46,643 nucleotides of DNA from positions 1-46,643 of the forward strand of contig ONKG01000016.1 of assembly GCA_900318375.1 (NCBI GenBank), read 5' to 3'. Within the stretch, counting starts at the first letter, position 1. Every line of letters begins with the position of its first letter. Made by a program: the position numbers and the translations under genes. Below the pieces are notes generated by a model, which was given only the letters and a program-made list of their open reading frames with translations, searched no databases and had not been told where the DNA came from. This document shows, piece by piece, positions 27,354 through 35,070 of the stretch. This stretch comes from an uncultured Lachnospiraceae bacterium. Its GTDB lineage: Bacteria; Bacillota; Clostridia; Lachnospirales; Lachnospiraceae.

Positions 27354-27445
27354 AAAGAAAATCCCCGGCAGGATGAATCTGAATAGATCCATTCTGTCGG
27401 GGACGGAGCATTCTATGATCATATGCCCGCGGTGCCACCCCGCTT
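27354..27445 (-). promoter_or_regulatory. T-box antiterminator core and terminator controlling the trp operon
   Basis: GGGTGGCACCGCGGGC (27425-27440, minus strand) is the conserved T-box sequence that pairs with the acceptor end of an uncharged tRNA. A terminator follows: CCCCGACAGAATG with CATCCTGCCGGGG (27363-27402) and a TTTTCTTTT run. In such leaders uncharged tRNA stabilises the antiterminator and lets transcription enter the operon. A tRNA-Trp specifier (UGG) is expected, but I could not place Stem I with confidence. Confidence 0.85.
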
Positions 27446-27527
27446 CGTGTGCTCCTGCTCCTGCTTTCGATGCTGCCGGATGGCGGTCCCGCTCCATGCG
27501 GAAGTCATCCCTGCACCTTTGATCCGT

Positions 27528-27554
27528 AAAAAAATCCCCTGCCTTTCCGGGATT
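27528..27554 (-). terminator. Terminator-like hairpin in the trp leader
   Basis: AATCCC and GGGGATT around a loop of about ten bases, followed by seven T on the minus strand. The stem is short. It may be a real terminator or part of the T-box fold. Confidence 0.4.
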
Positions 27555-27586
27555 CATTTATCAAATAAGCATTCATCACTTATCCA

Positions 27587-27611
27587 ATAAAAAAATCCCT
27601 GAGAATCAGGG
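27587..27611 (-). terminator. Terminator hairpin in the trp leader
   Basis: CCCTGA, TTC loop, TCAGGG, then ATTTTTTT on the minus strand. This is a compact intrinsic terminator about 430 bp before trpD, upstream of the T-box motif. It would end the GC-rich structured transcript that precedes it. Confidence 0.65.
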
Positions 27612-27790
27612 GAATTCCTTCGCAAATCCTGCCTGTAAGAAAAACTCTCCCCCGGATCCGGGAAATTCTCCGCCTACAGGTTTACAGGCAGAGCGCACGC
27701 TCTTTTCGGAATTCCAGCAAATTCCCGGCAACTGACGTATGCCCTCACGTCGCGTCATACTCGGCCGTCCGGACCGGTCCCTCCAAATGC
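27612..27790 (-). ncRNA. Candidate structured RNA upstream of the trp T-box
   Basis: The segment is dense in complementary blocks: CTGCCTGTAA with TTACAGGCAG, two GGAATTCC blocks, AGAGCG/CGCTCT, CCCGGATCCGGG, and TGACG/CGTCA. It ends in an intrinsic terminator, so it could be a separate small RNA or a first attenuator. I do not recognise any riboswitch or known RNA family consensus. Confidence 0.4.
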
Positions 27791-28106
27791 AGTCAAGTCA
27801 TGTTAAAAAGAAACTTTAAAAGAATCTCAAAAACTTTAGAAAGAATCTTCAGAAAGAAACTGCATACAGAAGACCGGGGTTCGGGAAACACCGCCTTTCA
27901 ACACGCCCTCCGCGGACCATTATTCGTGTCAGCATACCATCCGGCTCTCACCTGCCCGGACTCTCTGTGGGTGCCCCTCACGTTTTACTTCCGCATCAAC
28001 GGTTTGCTCAATATTCAATTTAGTCTATTAAAGCGTAGAATCGACGTTTTGTCAAGTAATTGTTATCATTTTTACGGTCCCGATTTGCTGCCTGACGGAA
28101 GGCTGG

Positions 28107-28180
28107 ATGAGTCACAGGGGACGGTTCTGAAAAACTCATTGCGTGCAATGAGTTTTTCAGAACCGTCCCCTGTGACTCAT
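28107..28180. repeat. Perfect 74-bp palindrome abutting the DUF89 stop codon
   Basis: Arms 28107-28142 and 28145-28180 are exact 36-base reverse complements with a 2-base loop. The arm contains CACAGGGGACGGTTCTGA. The outer end supplies the TGA stop of the DUF89 gene. The absence of mismatches suggests recent origin, and the form resembles REP or MITE-like mobile palindromes. There is no T-run after it. Confidence 0.95.
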
Positions 28181-29028
28181 TTTTCCTCGATAAACATTCC
28201 TGTCAGCTTCGGAACCTGAAAACGAGAGGTAAACAGATCGCATTTACACAAAAAAACGTAGAAAATATGCCTCCCCTGGTGGGAAAGGGATTCATAGTTG
28301 CCCTGTCCCTTGGCCAGAATCACATCTGCGGTATCCAGCACCCCGCGGGCTTCTTCAGGAAGCATCTTATAGACTGTGCCGGGAATGGGGGCGCCGTTGG
28401 AGACGATCCGGGCCAGACGGTCGATTCCCGCATAGGCCGCATCCTCCGGTGTGGCGTCGTTGAGCACGACATCTCCCCGGACCAGGACATACATTTCAAG
28501 CCGGGGGAAGCGCTTCGCGAGCTGTTCCAGAAAGAGCTTGTCCAGCACGATCTCGCCGCAGTTATCTGCAATGAGCAGGAAGCTCTTCGCTTTCGCGCAT
28601 TCTTCAAGGAAGAAGAGATAGGTCCGGCGGTCTGCCTCTCCCATCTTCGGATCTTCAAAGAGTCCCAGGAAGGTCTCCGTGCTTACGTCCTGCATGGCGC
28701 CGAAATCGATATAATTGCCGATGCGGGCAAACAAAACAGACGCGGCAAGGGGATCCTCTGCGGCCTCAATCCTTTGGCGCACTGCGTCTTCCATAGAAAG
28801 CACAAGATCGTTGAAGGTTTGTTTTATAGTGCGATACCGGCTGGTCTCCCCCTTGTCGCCGAATCGGCGCAAAAAGGCCTGGTCAAAAAGGTAGACCATA
28901 TAGGGTGAGGTGTCCTCGGGATCACGATTCTCGAGAAGTTCTCTGACCTCCGCCAGATAATCCTGATCCTGAACAAGTCTCTTTTGTTTATCGTACAGGC
29001 AAACCGCGCATTTTTCTGACAAACGCAT
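28177..29028 (-). CDS. DUF89 / ARMT1-like metal-dependent phosphatase
   Basis: The DUF89 family contains metal-dependent phosphatases proposed to remove damaged or overflow phosphometabolites. 283 aa. N-terminal SEKCAVCLYDKQ (Cys8, Cys11) is the CxxC of the prokaryotic subfamily. The active-site region has ADNCGEIVLDK, VRGDVVLNDAT and AKGQGNYES, the Asp/Asn/Lys set that binds metal and phosphate. ATG with GGGAG seven bases upstream, 16 bp after the HMA2-domain gene, so co-transcription is likely. Substrate unknown. Confidence 0.88.
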   Translation of the reverse strand: MRLSEKCAVCLYDKQKRLVQDQDYLAEVRELLENRDPEDTSPYMVYLFDQAFLRRFGDKGETSRYRTIKQTFNDLVLSMEDAVRQRIEAAEDPLAASVLFARIGNYIDFGAMQDVSTETFLGLFEDPKMGEADRRTYLFFLEECAKAKSFLLIADNCGEIVLDKLFLEQLAKRFPRLEMYVLVRGDVVLNDATPEDAAYAGIDRLARIVSNGAPIPGTVYKMLPEEARGVLDTADVILAKGQGNYESLSHQGRHIFYVFLCKCDLFTSRFQVPKLTGMFIEEK

Positions 29029-29044
29029 GTACAGACTCCCTTGC

Positions 29045-29458
29045 TTAAAGATTCTTGAGTGTCACGAGCTGATACATGTGATATCCAAGCTGGACCGGGG
29101 CGGGAAGGAGCATATCCGCCGCCGCTTCAGCAATGACCTTGCAGCGGAGTTTTCTCTTGAGCTCTGGGCTGAGCTTCCTGCGGGCCAGCTCTTCCTTTCC
29201 AATGCTCTCCTCAAGTCCTTCCGCAAACATTTTTACATTATGGAACTGGAGGTTTCGAAGTTTTTTGAGGATCGTATCTCTGTCACCCTTATAGGAAAAA
29301 GCGATTCCGCCGGAAGCCGGATAGAGCCTGACTCCGGAGACACCCTTGAGATTAGACAGGGCATATTCAAGCACCTCTGCTTCCGTCCCGCTAAACCGTC
29401 CTCCGCATAGGCGAAGCCGCATATATGATGATGTCTGGTGCTGAATAACAAATTTCAT
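29045..29458 (-). CDS. Stand-alone HMA2-type domain protein
   Basis: 137 aa. The sequence MKFVIQHQTSSYMRLRL, VSGVRLYPASGGIAFSY and LLPAPVQLGYHMYQLV resembles the N-terminal section of a group of clostridial heavy-metal P-type ATPases, where a degenerate metal-binding-like fold precedes the first membrane helices. No CxxC is present. The frame ends cleanly here and the downstream DUF89 gene begins 16 bp later with its own binding site, so no ATPase follows. It is either an independent small protein or a remnant of a truncated ATPase. GGAGA lies six bases before the ATG. Confidence 0.65.
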   Translation of the reverse strand: MKFVIQHQTSSYMRLRLCGGRFSGTEAEVLEYALSNLKGVSGVRLYPASGGIAFSYKGDRDTILKKLRNLQFHNVKMFAEGLEESIGKEELARRKLSPELKRKLRCKVIAEAAADMLLPAPVQLGYHMYQLVTLKNL

Positions 29459-29483
29459 GTATTGTCTCCTTCTCCTCTTTATG

Positions 29484-29560
29484 CGGCAGCCTCGTTTCCG
29501 CCTTCTTTTCAGACGGCAGCCTGGTTTCCGCTTTCTCTACAGACGCCAGCCTCGTTACCG
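29484..29560. repeat. 30-bp direct repeats between thioesterase and HMA2 genes
   Basis: Copies at 29484-29513, 29514-29543 and a partial one at 29544-29560, all starting CGGCAGCCTCGTTTCCG or close to it. The repeat fills most of the 109-bp spacer. Confidence 0.85.
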
Positions 29561-29567
29561 CAGCTCT

Positions 29568-29966
29568 TTATTTCGTGCCTTTGGCATTTGCTTTGGCTTC
29601 AAAACGTGCCCGGTCTACAATCGCGCGCTGATGGGTTCCCTCGCCGATCAGGCCGGCCTCATCATAGCAGGTCACCTTGAATGTCATGACCTTGCCGTTG
29701 GGCGCGACTTCTGTGAGCTCGGACTCAATGCGGACTTCCATTCCAAGAGGTGTAGCGGCGACATGGGAGACGTTGATCGCTATACCTACGGTAGTCTTTC
29801 CCTCTTCGAGCTCGGGCTGTACAGACATAGCAGCTGTATTCTCAATCCCCGCAATCATGCACGGAGTGGCGAAAACATTCACAAGACCGCTTCCGACTCT
29901 GGAAGCCAGCATATCCTCATTGACGGCAAACTTCTTCTCACCTTTGATCCCGACAGTAACAGCCAT
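29568..29966 (-). CDS. FlK-like hotdog-fold thioesterase
   Basis: 132-aa single hotdog domain. Catalytic triad candidates T34 (VFATPCM), E42 (AGIENTA) and H68 (NVSHVAATP) have exactly the spacing of Thr42, Glu50 and His76 of fluoroacetyl-CoA thioesterase FlK. Homologues in non-fluoroacetate bacteria are probably general acyl-CoA thioesterases, so natural fluoroacetate resistance should not be assumed. GGAGG five bases before ATG. It follows the serine acetyltransferase gene by 125 bp on the same strand. Confidence 0.85.
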   Translation of the reverse strand: MAVTVGIKGEKKFAVNEDMLASRVGSGLVNVFATPCMIAGIENTAAMSVQPELEEGKTTVGIAINVSHVAATPLGMEVRIESELTEVAPNGKVMTFKVTCYDEAGLIGEGTHQRAIVDRARFEAKANAKGTK

Positions 29967-30091
29967 CTTTTCCTCCTGTATTATTCAGGCAGAGTAAAGC
30001 AATCCTCGTTTTTAAGAGAATTCTCACCTGTGATTATTCATTGCTATTCATTGTTATCTTTGTTATTCATTGCGGCTCAAGACTTTTCCGG

Positions 30092-31078
30092 TCAGATGAC
30101 ATAGTACCAGGTATCATCCGGCTTGGACTCTTCCATGTCATCGGCCGGTTCCGGATTGCATCCCAGATCGGAATCATCGTCTCCATTGCGAATGATGAGC
30201 TCCTGGGTCTTGACACTGATCCTGGTGCCTGGTTTGACAGAGCTTGTGATGAAAACGTTGGATCCAATGACCGACCCCTCGCCGATCGTGGTCTCACCGC
30301 CCAGGATGGAGGCACCGGCGTAAATCGTGACATTGTCCTCGATGGTGGGATGACGTTTGGCGCCTTTCAGGCGCTGGCCCCCGCGGGTCGAGAGCGCGCC
30401 GATGGTGACGCCCTGGTAGACCTTGACGTGTTTGCCGATGATCGATGTCTCACCGACGACGATACCTGTGCCGTGGTCCATGAAAAAGTACTCGCCGATG
30501 GTAGCACCGGGATGGATATCTATACCCGTCTTGCTGTGAGCGTACTCTGTCATCATCCTGGGAATGAGCGGCACACCGAGCAGGAAGAGCTCGTGGGCAA
30601 GGCGGTTGATCGTGCTGGCCAGAAGTCCCGGATAGCAAAGAACAATCTCATCTTTACTGAAGGCAGCGGGGTCACCTTCATAAGAAGCCTGCATATCCGT
30701 GTTCACCAGAGCTCTGATATGGGGAATCCTGTCCAGGAAATCGATCGCCAGTTCCTCTGCAGACATGCGGAGTTCAAAATCCGTCTCAGCCGCATACTCC
30801 TCCTTGAAGCGGAGCGCGATCGCGATTTGCTTCTGAAGGTTGTAGATGACATCCTCGATCACCACCGCGATCCGGCTGTCATAATTATAACTGCGGAATT
30901 CTTTTGGCCTGTAATAGCCGGGAAACAGAATATTCAGCAGCTTATTTACAATATCTATCACTGCTGCGCTGTCAGGCTGATTAAAGACGTTCATATTGTC
31001 TATATCGCGGCCGTTCTGGTAATCCATCAAAATCCGGTTCGTCACGTTCTGAATGCGGTTACTGATATCTTTTCTCAT
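30092..31078 (-). CDS. cysE: Serine O-acetyltransferase (long form)
   Basis: Makes O-acetylserine from serine and acetyl-CoA, the first step to cysteine. 328 aa: a helical N-terminal domain of about 180 residues, then left-handed beta-helix hexapeptide repeats (GATIGEYFF, TGIVVGETSIIG, VYQGVTIGA). MDHGTG carries the catalytic His. Longer than Bacillus CysE, matching a variant common in anaerobes. No cysK nearby. The upstream hairpin region (31079-31180) has GGCGG/CCGCC repeats but no clear T-box. Confidence 0.9.
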   Translation of the reverse strand: MRKDISNRIQNVTNRILMDYQNGRDIDNMNVFNQPDSAAVIDIVNKLLNILFPGYYRPKEFRSYNYDSRIAVVIEDVIYNLQKQIAIALRFKEEYAAETDFELRMSAEELAIDFLDRIPHIRALVNTDMQASYEGDPAAFSKDEIVLCYPGLLASTINRLAHELFLLGVPLIPRMMTEYAHSKTGIDIHPGATIGEYFFMDHGTGIVVGETSIIGKHVKVYQGVTIGALSTRGGQRLKGAKRHPTIEDNVTIYAGASILGGETTIGEGSVIGSNVFITSSVKPGTRISVKTQELIIRNGDDDSDLGCNPEPADDMEESKPDDTWYYVI

Positions 31079-31254
31079 ATATGTACCATCCTCGTTTCAA
31101 CGGTGGTCGGGTGAATCGTCGGCGGTGATTCGCCGCCTTTAACCAATATATCATATTCCTTTTAATCACGCTATAGGAAGAGTTTTGGGGGTGGGGACCG
31201 TGCGCGTGTATCCCACGACTGTTATCTGAAGTCACGGGTATTGCGCGATGAAGA

Positions 31255-31292
31255 ATAAAAAGAACCCGCAGAAACACTGTATTTCTGCGGGT
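31255..31292 (-). terminator. Terminator after rpsI
   Basis: ACCCGCAGAAA and TTTCTGCGGGT (31264-31292) with a loop of seven bases, followed on the minus strand by TCTTTTTATTC. Ends the rplM-rpsI transcript. Confidence 0.95.
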
Positions 31293-31329
31293 CTTGTGTG
31301 TGATTCTTGAGTAATTGTTGGTCTGAAAA

Positions 31330-31725
31330 TTATCTCTTGGAGAACTGAGGAGCGCGGCGGGCGCCTTTGAGACCGTATTTCTTTCTCTCTTTCATACGAG
31401 GGTCACGGGTAAGATAGCCGGCCTTCTTGAGGATGGGACGAAGCTCTGCGTCTGCCTCGATGAGTGCACGGGAAATGCCGTGACGGATTGCGCCTGCCTG
31501 GCCGGTTGTGCCGCCGCCCTTGACAGTGATCTTGTAGTCATACTGACCGGTTGTGCCGGTGAGAACGATAGGCTGGTTGACGATAACCTTGAGGGTCTCA
31601 AGTCCGAAATAGTCATCCAGGGTTCTGCCGTTGATGGTCATATTGCCGGTGCCGGGTGTAATGAAAACACGGGCAACAGAGGATTTCCTTCTGCCGGTTC
31701 CATAATATGTCGCTTCTTTAGCCAT
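31330..31725 (-). CDS. rpsI: 30S ribosomal protein S9
   Basis: 131 aa, full length. It starts [19 protein letters not shown] and has the [16 protein letters not shown] core. The basic tail that reaches toward P-site tRNA ends in FSKR. 143 bp after rplM and followed by a strong terminator. Confidence 0.98.
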   Translation of the reverse strand: MAKEATYYGTGRRKSSVARVFITPGTGNMTINGRTLDDYFGLETLKVIVNQPIVLTGTTGQYDYKITVKGGGTTGQAGAIRHGISRALIEADAELRPILKKAGYLTRDPRMKERKKYGLKGARRAPQFSKR

Positions 31726-31868
31726 TGTAAATATCTCCTTTCAAGCTCTGGCCGTCCGATTTGTCCGGATCTGTTTCGGCCATCCTTAACAAATGCCGCC
31801 GGTGATCAGGGGCCATCTATTTTCGATTGCCGCCGGTTCTGTTCTTTCCGGCTGGCGGTCAAAGCCGA

Positions 31869-32297
31869 TCAGAACTTCAGCTCTTCGGGCTTCTGTGCTG
31901 CGTGCTTGTGCTCGGGACCTTCATAGACATGGAGCTTTCTGTACATGTCATCGCCAAGTCTTCCCTTGGGAAGCATGCCGCGGACTGCGTGCTCAACAAC
32001 CTTGATGGGCTTTGTGCGGAGCATCTCACGAAGGGTTGTGTACTTCGCGCTGCCGACATACTCGGAGTGACGGAAATAGATCTTCTGATCCAGCTTCTTG
32101 CCGGTAACTTTGATCTTCTCTGCATTTACAATGATGACATAGTCGCCTGTATCCATAAAAGGAGTGTAGTAGGGCTTATTCTTGCCGCGAAGAACAGTAG
32201 CAACTGCGCTTGCAAGGCGTCCGAGGGTCATGTCGGTCGCATCCACTACATACCATTTCTTCTCAATATCTGCTGCGCCTGGCACATAGGTTTTCAT
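31869..32297 (-). CDS. rplM: 50S ribosomal protein L13
   Basis: 142 aa, full length, beginning MKTYVPGAADIEKKWYVVDA and containing the conserved LPKGRLGDDMYRKLHVY near the C-terminus. It is preceded by a leader of about 210 nt and a perfect promoter, so rplM-rpsI form their own transcription unit. Confidence 0.98.
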   Translation of the reverse strand: MKTYVPGAADIEKKWYVVDATDMTLGRLASAVATVLRGKNKPYYTPFMDTGDYVIIVNAEKIKVTGKKLDQKIYFRHSEYVGSAKYTTLREMLRTKPIKVVEHAVRGMLPKGRLGDDMYRKLHVYEGPEHKHAAQKPEELKF

Positions 32298-32510
32298 GTA
32301 TTTTCCTCCATCGGTGCATCTGTGATCCGGCAGAATTCAGGTGCCGGCTCACACCGGCTCCTCTTCGGAGCGGATCTTAATCTTCATATTTTCGTGTCCG
32401 TGAGCTTGCGCTCACTCTAAATTCAAGTGCGGGTCGCAGTGGCAGGTAAATTTTTTCCAAAAACCGGGGAGTCAGGGCATGCAAAATACATGCGTTTACC
32501 GCCGTCGCAC
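32298..32510 (-). promoter_or_regulatory. Structured 5' leader of rplM-rpsI
   Basis: From the predicted start site the transcript carries GTCAGG pairing with CCTGAC, a GTGAGC-GCAA-GCTCAC tetraloop hairpin, and GAGCCGGTGTGAGCCGGC repeats before GGAGGAAA. Leaders upstream of rplM in Firmicutes are known autoregulatory elements. This one is a candidate from position and hairpins; I did not match it to the published consensus. Confidence 0.45.
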
Positions 32511-32516
32511 CTGACC

Positions 32517-32545
32517 ATTATATTCGAATCGAAAAATTGTGTCAA
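32517..32545 (-). promoter_or_regulatory. Perfect consensus sigma-A promoter of rplM-rpsI
   Basis: TTGACA (32540-32545), exactly 17 bp, TATAAT (32517-32522) on the minus strand. Start site predicted about 7 bases further. Confidence 0.95.
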
Positions 32546-32649
32546 CGGCTCTGTGCACTTTTTTCGATACAGTTTTTTATACTGTTTTTTACAGGGTTCT
32601 TTACAGCTTCTTTATGGTGTTTTATATCCGGGGACCGCTTGATCCGGGA

Positions 32650-34188
32650 TTAATTTACTTTGATGAAAAACTTGACAGTCACTCTCCTGGATGCTTCGCT
32701 GTCCTCGTGACCTTCTTCATCATATATGAGGTTTGTACTGGCGTGTCCCTGGGTAACGCCCTTCTGGCTGAGCAATTCCTTCTCTTCCGCTGTGAGACCG
32801 TTGGCGGTGCTTTCCAGGCAGTAGTCCAGAACAGCCCTGGCGCGTTTGTCTGACAGTTCTGCGTTATGCCCGAAAGATCCACGACTGTCGGTATGGCCGT
32901 CGAAGTGCACCTGGTCAATGGAATCTTTGAATTCATTTGAAAACAGGACCGGAACATAGACTTTCACAAACTGGTCAAGATATTTTTTGCCCTCGTCCGA
33001 AATCTCATAAGAATCCACGTCGAAAAGGACTTTTGCATCCATGATGATCTCGCCTGTTGTATCGTCTATATTCACCTCGATGCCTGCGTCTTCAAAGGCT
33101 GCTTTCAGCCTGGTAAGAATATCTCCTCTGACCTTAAGGACTTGTCCTTTTTCTTCCTCGCTCATAGACTCGAAGTCAGCACCGGCCACATTGTCGTTCA
33201 GGCCCTTATAGAGGAGCTTTGGATCCGTGAAACTGAAAGATTTGAGGATGGAACCGTCAAAACAGAAGGTAAGATCTACATCGCCGGTCACATTGAGGAT
33301 CTTTTCGCCCTTGGGATCATCACCTGAATGGTATTCGACATCCGATAAGGTAAAGATATAGTCTTTGTAGACCAGCCGGTCTTTTTCATATATATAGACC
33401 GAGGATTGCAGCAAGTTGTCGTAGCAGTCATCCCCGCATTTGAATCCGTCACTTTCAAATCCGAAGGTTCCTGTCGTATCGTCTGAGTAGAAGGAGCAGA
33501 TCAGGCAGTCCGAGAGCGGCGCTTCATTTTCATAGGGATTGATCGCACGCACTTTCGCTTCAGCTTTTCCGCTGGTGACTGTGATCTCGTCCGTCACTTC
33601 CAGAGACTTGATCTTCTGATCCAGATCCGCAGTACATTTCAGTCCCTTCTCTTCGAGTTTCTTCATCTTTTTCCCCCAGAGAACAAGGGATTTGTTATTG
33701 ACATAGATATCGTAGAAGTGAAGTGACGGCAGACTCAGTCCGCCGAATGTGTATGTATAAGTTTTGCCGTCGATGACCCATTCTCCGTCTTTATAGGTTC
33801 CGATCACCTGCCCATTGTCCATGACAGGAGAAGAAAAGATCCACTGGCTGCCTTCCGGGAGGACTGTTCCGATCATTTTCCCTTTTTTATTTTTAAAATC
33901 TTTATAAGCGGTGAATGTACCGTCCTCATTGATTTTGTAACCGTCTCCCTGCGTCTCATTTATATAGGAGCCTGCCATCGATGAATCTACAACGATGACT
34001 TCCTCATCTTCCTGATCCGCTTTCGATACTGTTTTGCTTTCGGCACTGTCAACAACTGCACTTTTTGTGTGGGAGCGGAAATGTGAAACAATATCCACAT
34101 TTTTTCCAAAGGCAGAAACACTTCCGATTACTGTGAAGCAGACTGCAGCGACAGACACTGCACACCATAGCTTTTTTTTCATACTCAC
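32650..34188 (-). CDS. Secreted OmpA-domain protein of unknown function
   Basis: 512 aa with a signal peptide (KKKLWCAVSVAAVCFTVIGSVSAFG) and no lipobox. Residues 55-340 are beta-rich and contain no family I know. The last 130 residues are an OmpA-like peptidoglycan-binding domain: VLFDVDSYEIS, FDGHTDSRGSFGHNAELSDKRARAV and EASRRVTVKF, with the Asp and Arg that hold meso-diaminopimelate in this fold. In a Gram-positive this suggests cell-wall attachment. GTG start chosen with GGGAG nine bases upstream; ATG six bases later is possible. It is inserted between truA and rplM, normally close neighbours. Confidence 0.8.
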   Translation of the reverse strand: MSMKKKLWCAVSVAAVCFTVIGSVSAFGKNVDIVSHFRSHTKSAVVDSAESKTVSKADQEDEEVIVVDSSMAGSYINETQGDGYKINEDGTFTAYKDFKNKKGKMIGTVLPEGSQWIFSSPVMDNGQVIGTYKDGEWVIDGKTYTYTFGGLSLPSLHFYDIYVNNKSLVLWGKKMKKLEEKGLKCTADLDQKIKSLEVTDEITVTSGKAEAKVRAINPYENEAPLSDCLICSFYSDDTTGTFGFESDGFKCGDDCYDNLLQSSVYIYEKDRLVYKDYIFTLSDVEYHSGDDPKGEKILNVTGDVDLTFCFDGSILKSFSFTDPKLLYKGLNDNVAGADFESMSEEEKGQVLKVRGDILTRLKAAFEDAGIEVNIDDTTGEIIMDAKVLFDVDSYEISDEGKKYLDQFVKVYVPVLFSNEFKDSIDQVHFDGHTDSRGSFGHNAELSDKRARAVLDYCLESTANGLTAEEKELLSQKGVTQGHASTNLIYDEEGHEDSEASRRVTVKFFIKVN

Positions 34189-34214
34189 AACAAAAATCTC
34201 CCTCCGTCAAATTT

Positions 34215-35009
34215 TCAGCAAAAAACCGTTTCCATGCCGGGTTCCGCGATCTCATAGCGAACCAGGGTCAAGCCGCATGCCGGTGCTGTCGGGCCTGCCG
34301 CCCGCCGGTCAAGGGACTCGAGAATGGCAGGCATATCAGCAGGCTTCTTTGCGCCCCTTCCGATCTCCATCAACGTGCCTGCTATAATACGGACCATGTT
34401 GTACAAAAATCCTCTCCCGCTGACCCGGATCACGATCTCACGCGGTAAGCCGCCTGCCGCGCCGCAGGGAATCTCTTCCACTTCCACGCTCAGGATCTCC
34501 CGCACAGTGGTCTTTGCACTGGTATACATACTGCAGAAGCTTTTAAAATCATGTTCCCCCACAAGATACTGCGCGGCTTCCCGCATAGCTTCCACATCAA
34601 ATGTATATCTGGAAAAATAGGTGTAAAGCCGGCGCAAGGGGTCCGGCATAGGTGCATTATAAATACGATATTCGTATGTTTTGATTGTGCTGCAGTGTCG
34701 GGGATGAAAATCCTCCGGCACCTCCATAGACCTATGGACGCAGATCTGCTCCGGCAGACGCACATTGACCGCATAGGCGAACTTTTCGGGCGGAATGCGG
34801 CTCTCCGTATCAAATACAGCCAGATTACAGCGGGCATGGACCCCCGCGTCTGTGCGGCTCGCACCGGTCACTTCCACCGGCACTCCGGTCAGTTCTGTCA
34901 GCACCCGGTTCAGCTCACCTTCAATCGTGGGCACACCGCTCTTCTGTGCCTGAAAGCCGGCATAGCCTGTCCCGTCATACGCGACGGAAAGCAGGATTCT
35001 TTTTTTCAC
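34215..35009 (-). CDS. truA: tRNA pseudouridine(38-40) synthase
   Basis: Makes pseudouridine at positions 38-40 of tRNA anticodon arms. 264 aa from a GTG start (VKKRILLSVAYDG) with AAGGAG eleven bases upstream. GASRTDAGVHA holds the catalytic Asp. FLYNMVRIIAGTL near the C-terminus is also family-typical. A longer frame upstream lacks a binding site. Follows ecfT in the classic Firmicutes order. Confidence 0.95.
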   Translation of the reverse strand: MKKRILLSVAYDGTGYAGFQAQKSGVPTIEGELNRVLTELTGVPVEVTGASRTDAGVHARCNLAVFDTESRIPPEKFAYAVNVRLPEQICVHRSMEVPEDFHPRHCSTIKTYEYRIYNAPMPDPLRRLYTYFSRYTFDVEAMREAAQYLVGEHDFKSFCSMYTSAKTTVREILSVEVEEIPCGAAGGLPREIVIRVSGRGFLYNMVRIIAGTLMEIGRGAKKPADMPAILESLDRRAAGPTAPACGLTLVRYEIAEPGMETVFC

Positions 35010-35070
35010 GATCAGACAAACTCCTTTTTCTCTCAAACTATCATGGGATTCCCCCGCCGCTGCCATTTTT

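Larger units (their letters stand above)
27160..28106. other. Long leader region upstream of trpD
   Basis: About 950 bp with no gene. From trpD outward: two 19-bp copies of GCCGGCAGCCCGAAAGGCT (27206-27224 and 27279-27297), a T-box core with terminator (27354-27445), two further terminator-like hairpins (27528-27554, 27587-27611), a GC-rich structured segment to about 27790, and an A/T-rich stretch that may hold the promoter (27790-27870). The remainder up to the palindrome at 28107 shows nothing I can name. Confidence 0.6.

Noticed and set aside
29568-29966. Fluoroacetate resistance enzyme
   Set aside because: The catalytic triad spacing matches FlK, but specificity residues cannot be judged and most homologues act on other acyl-CoAs.
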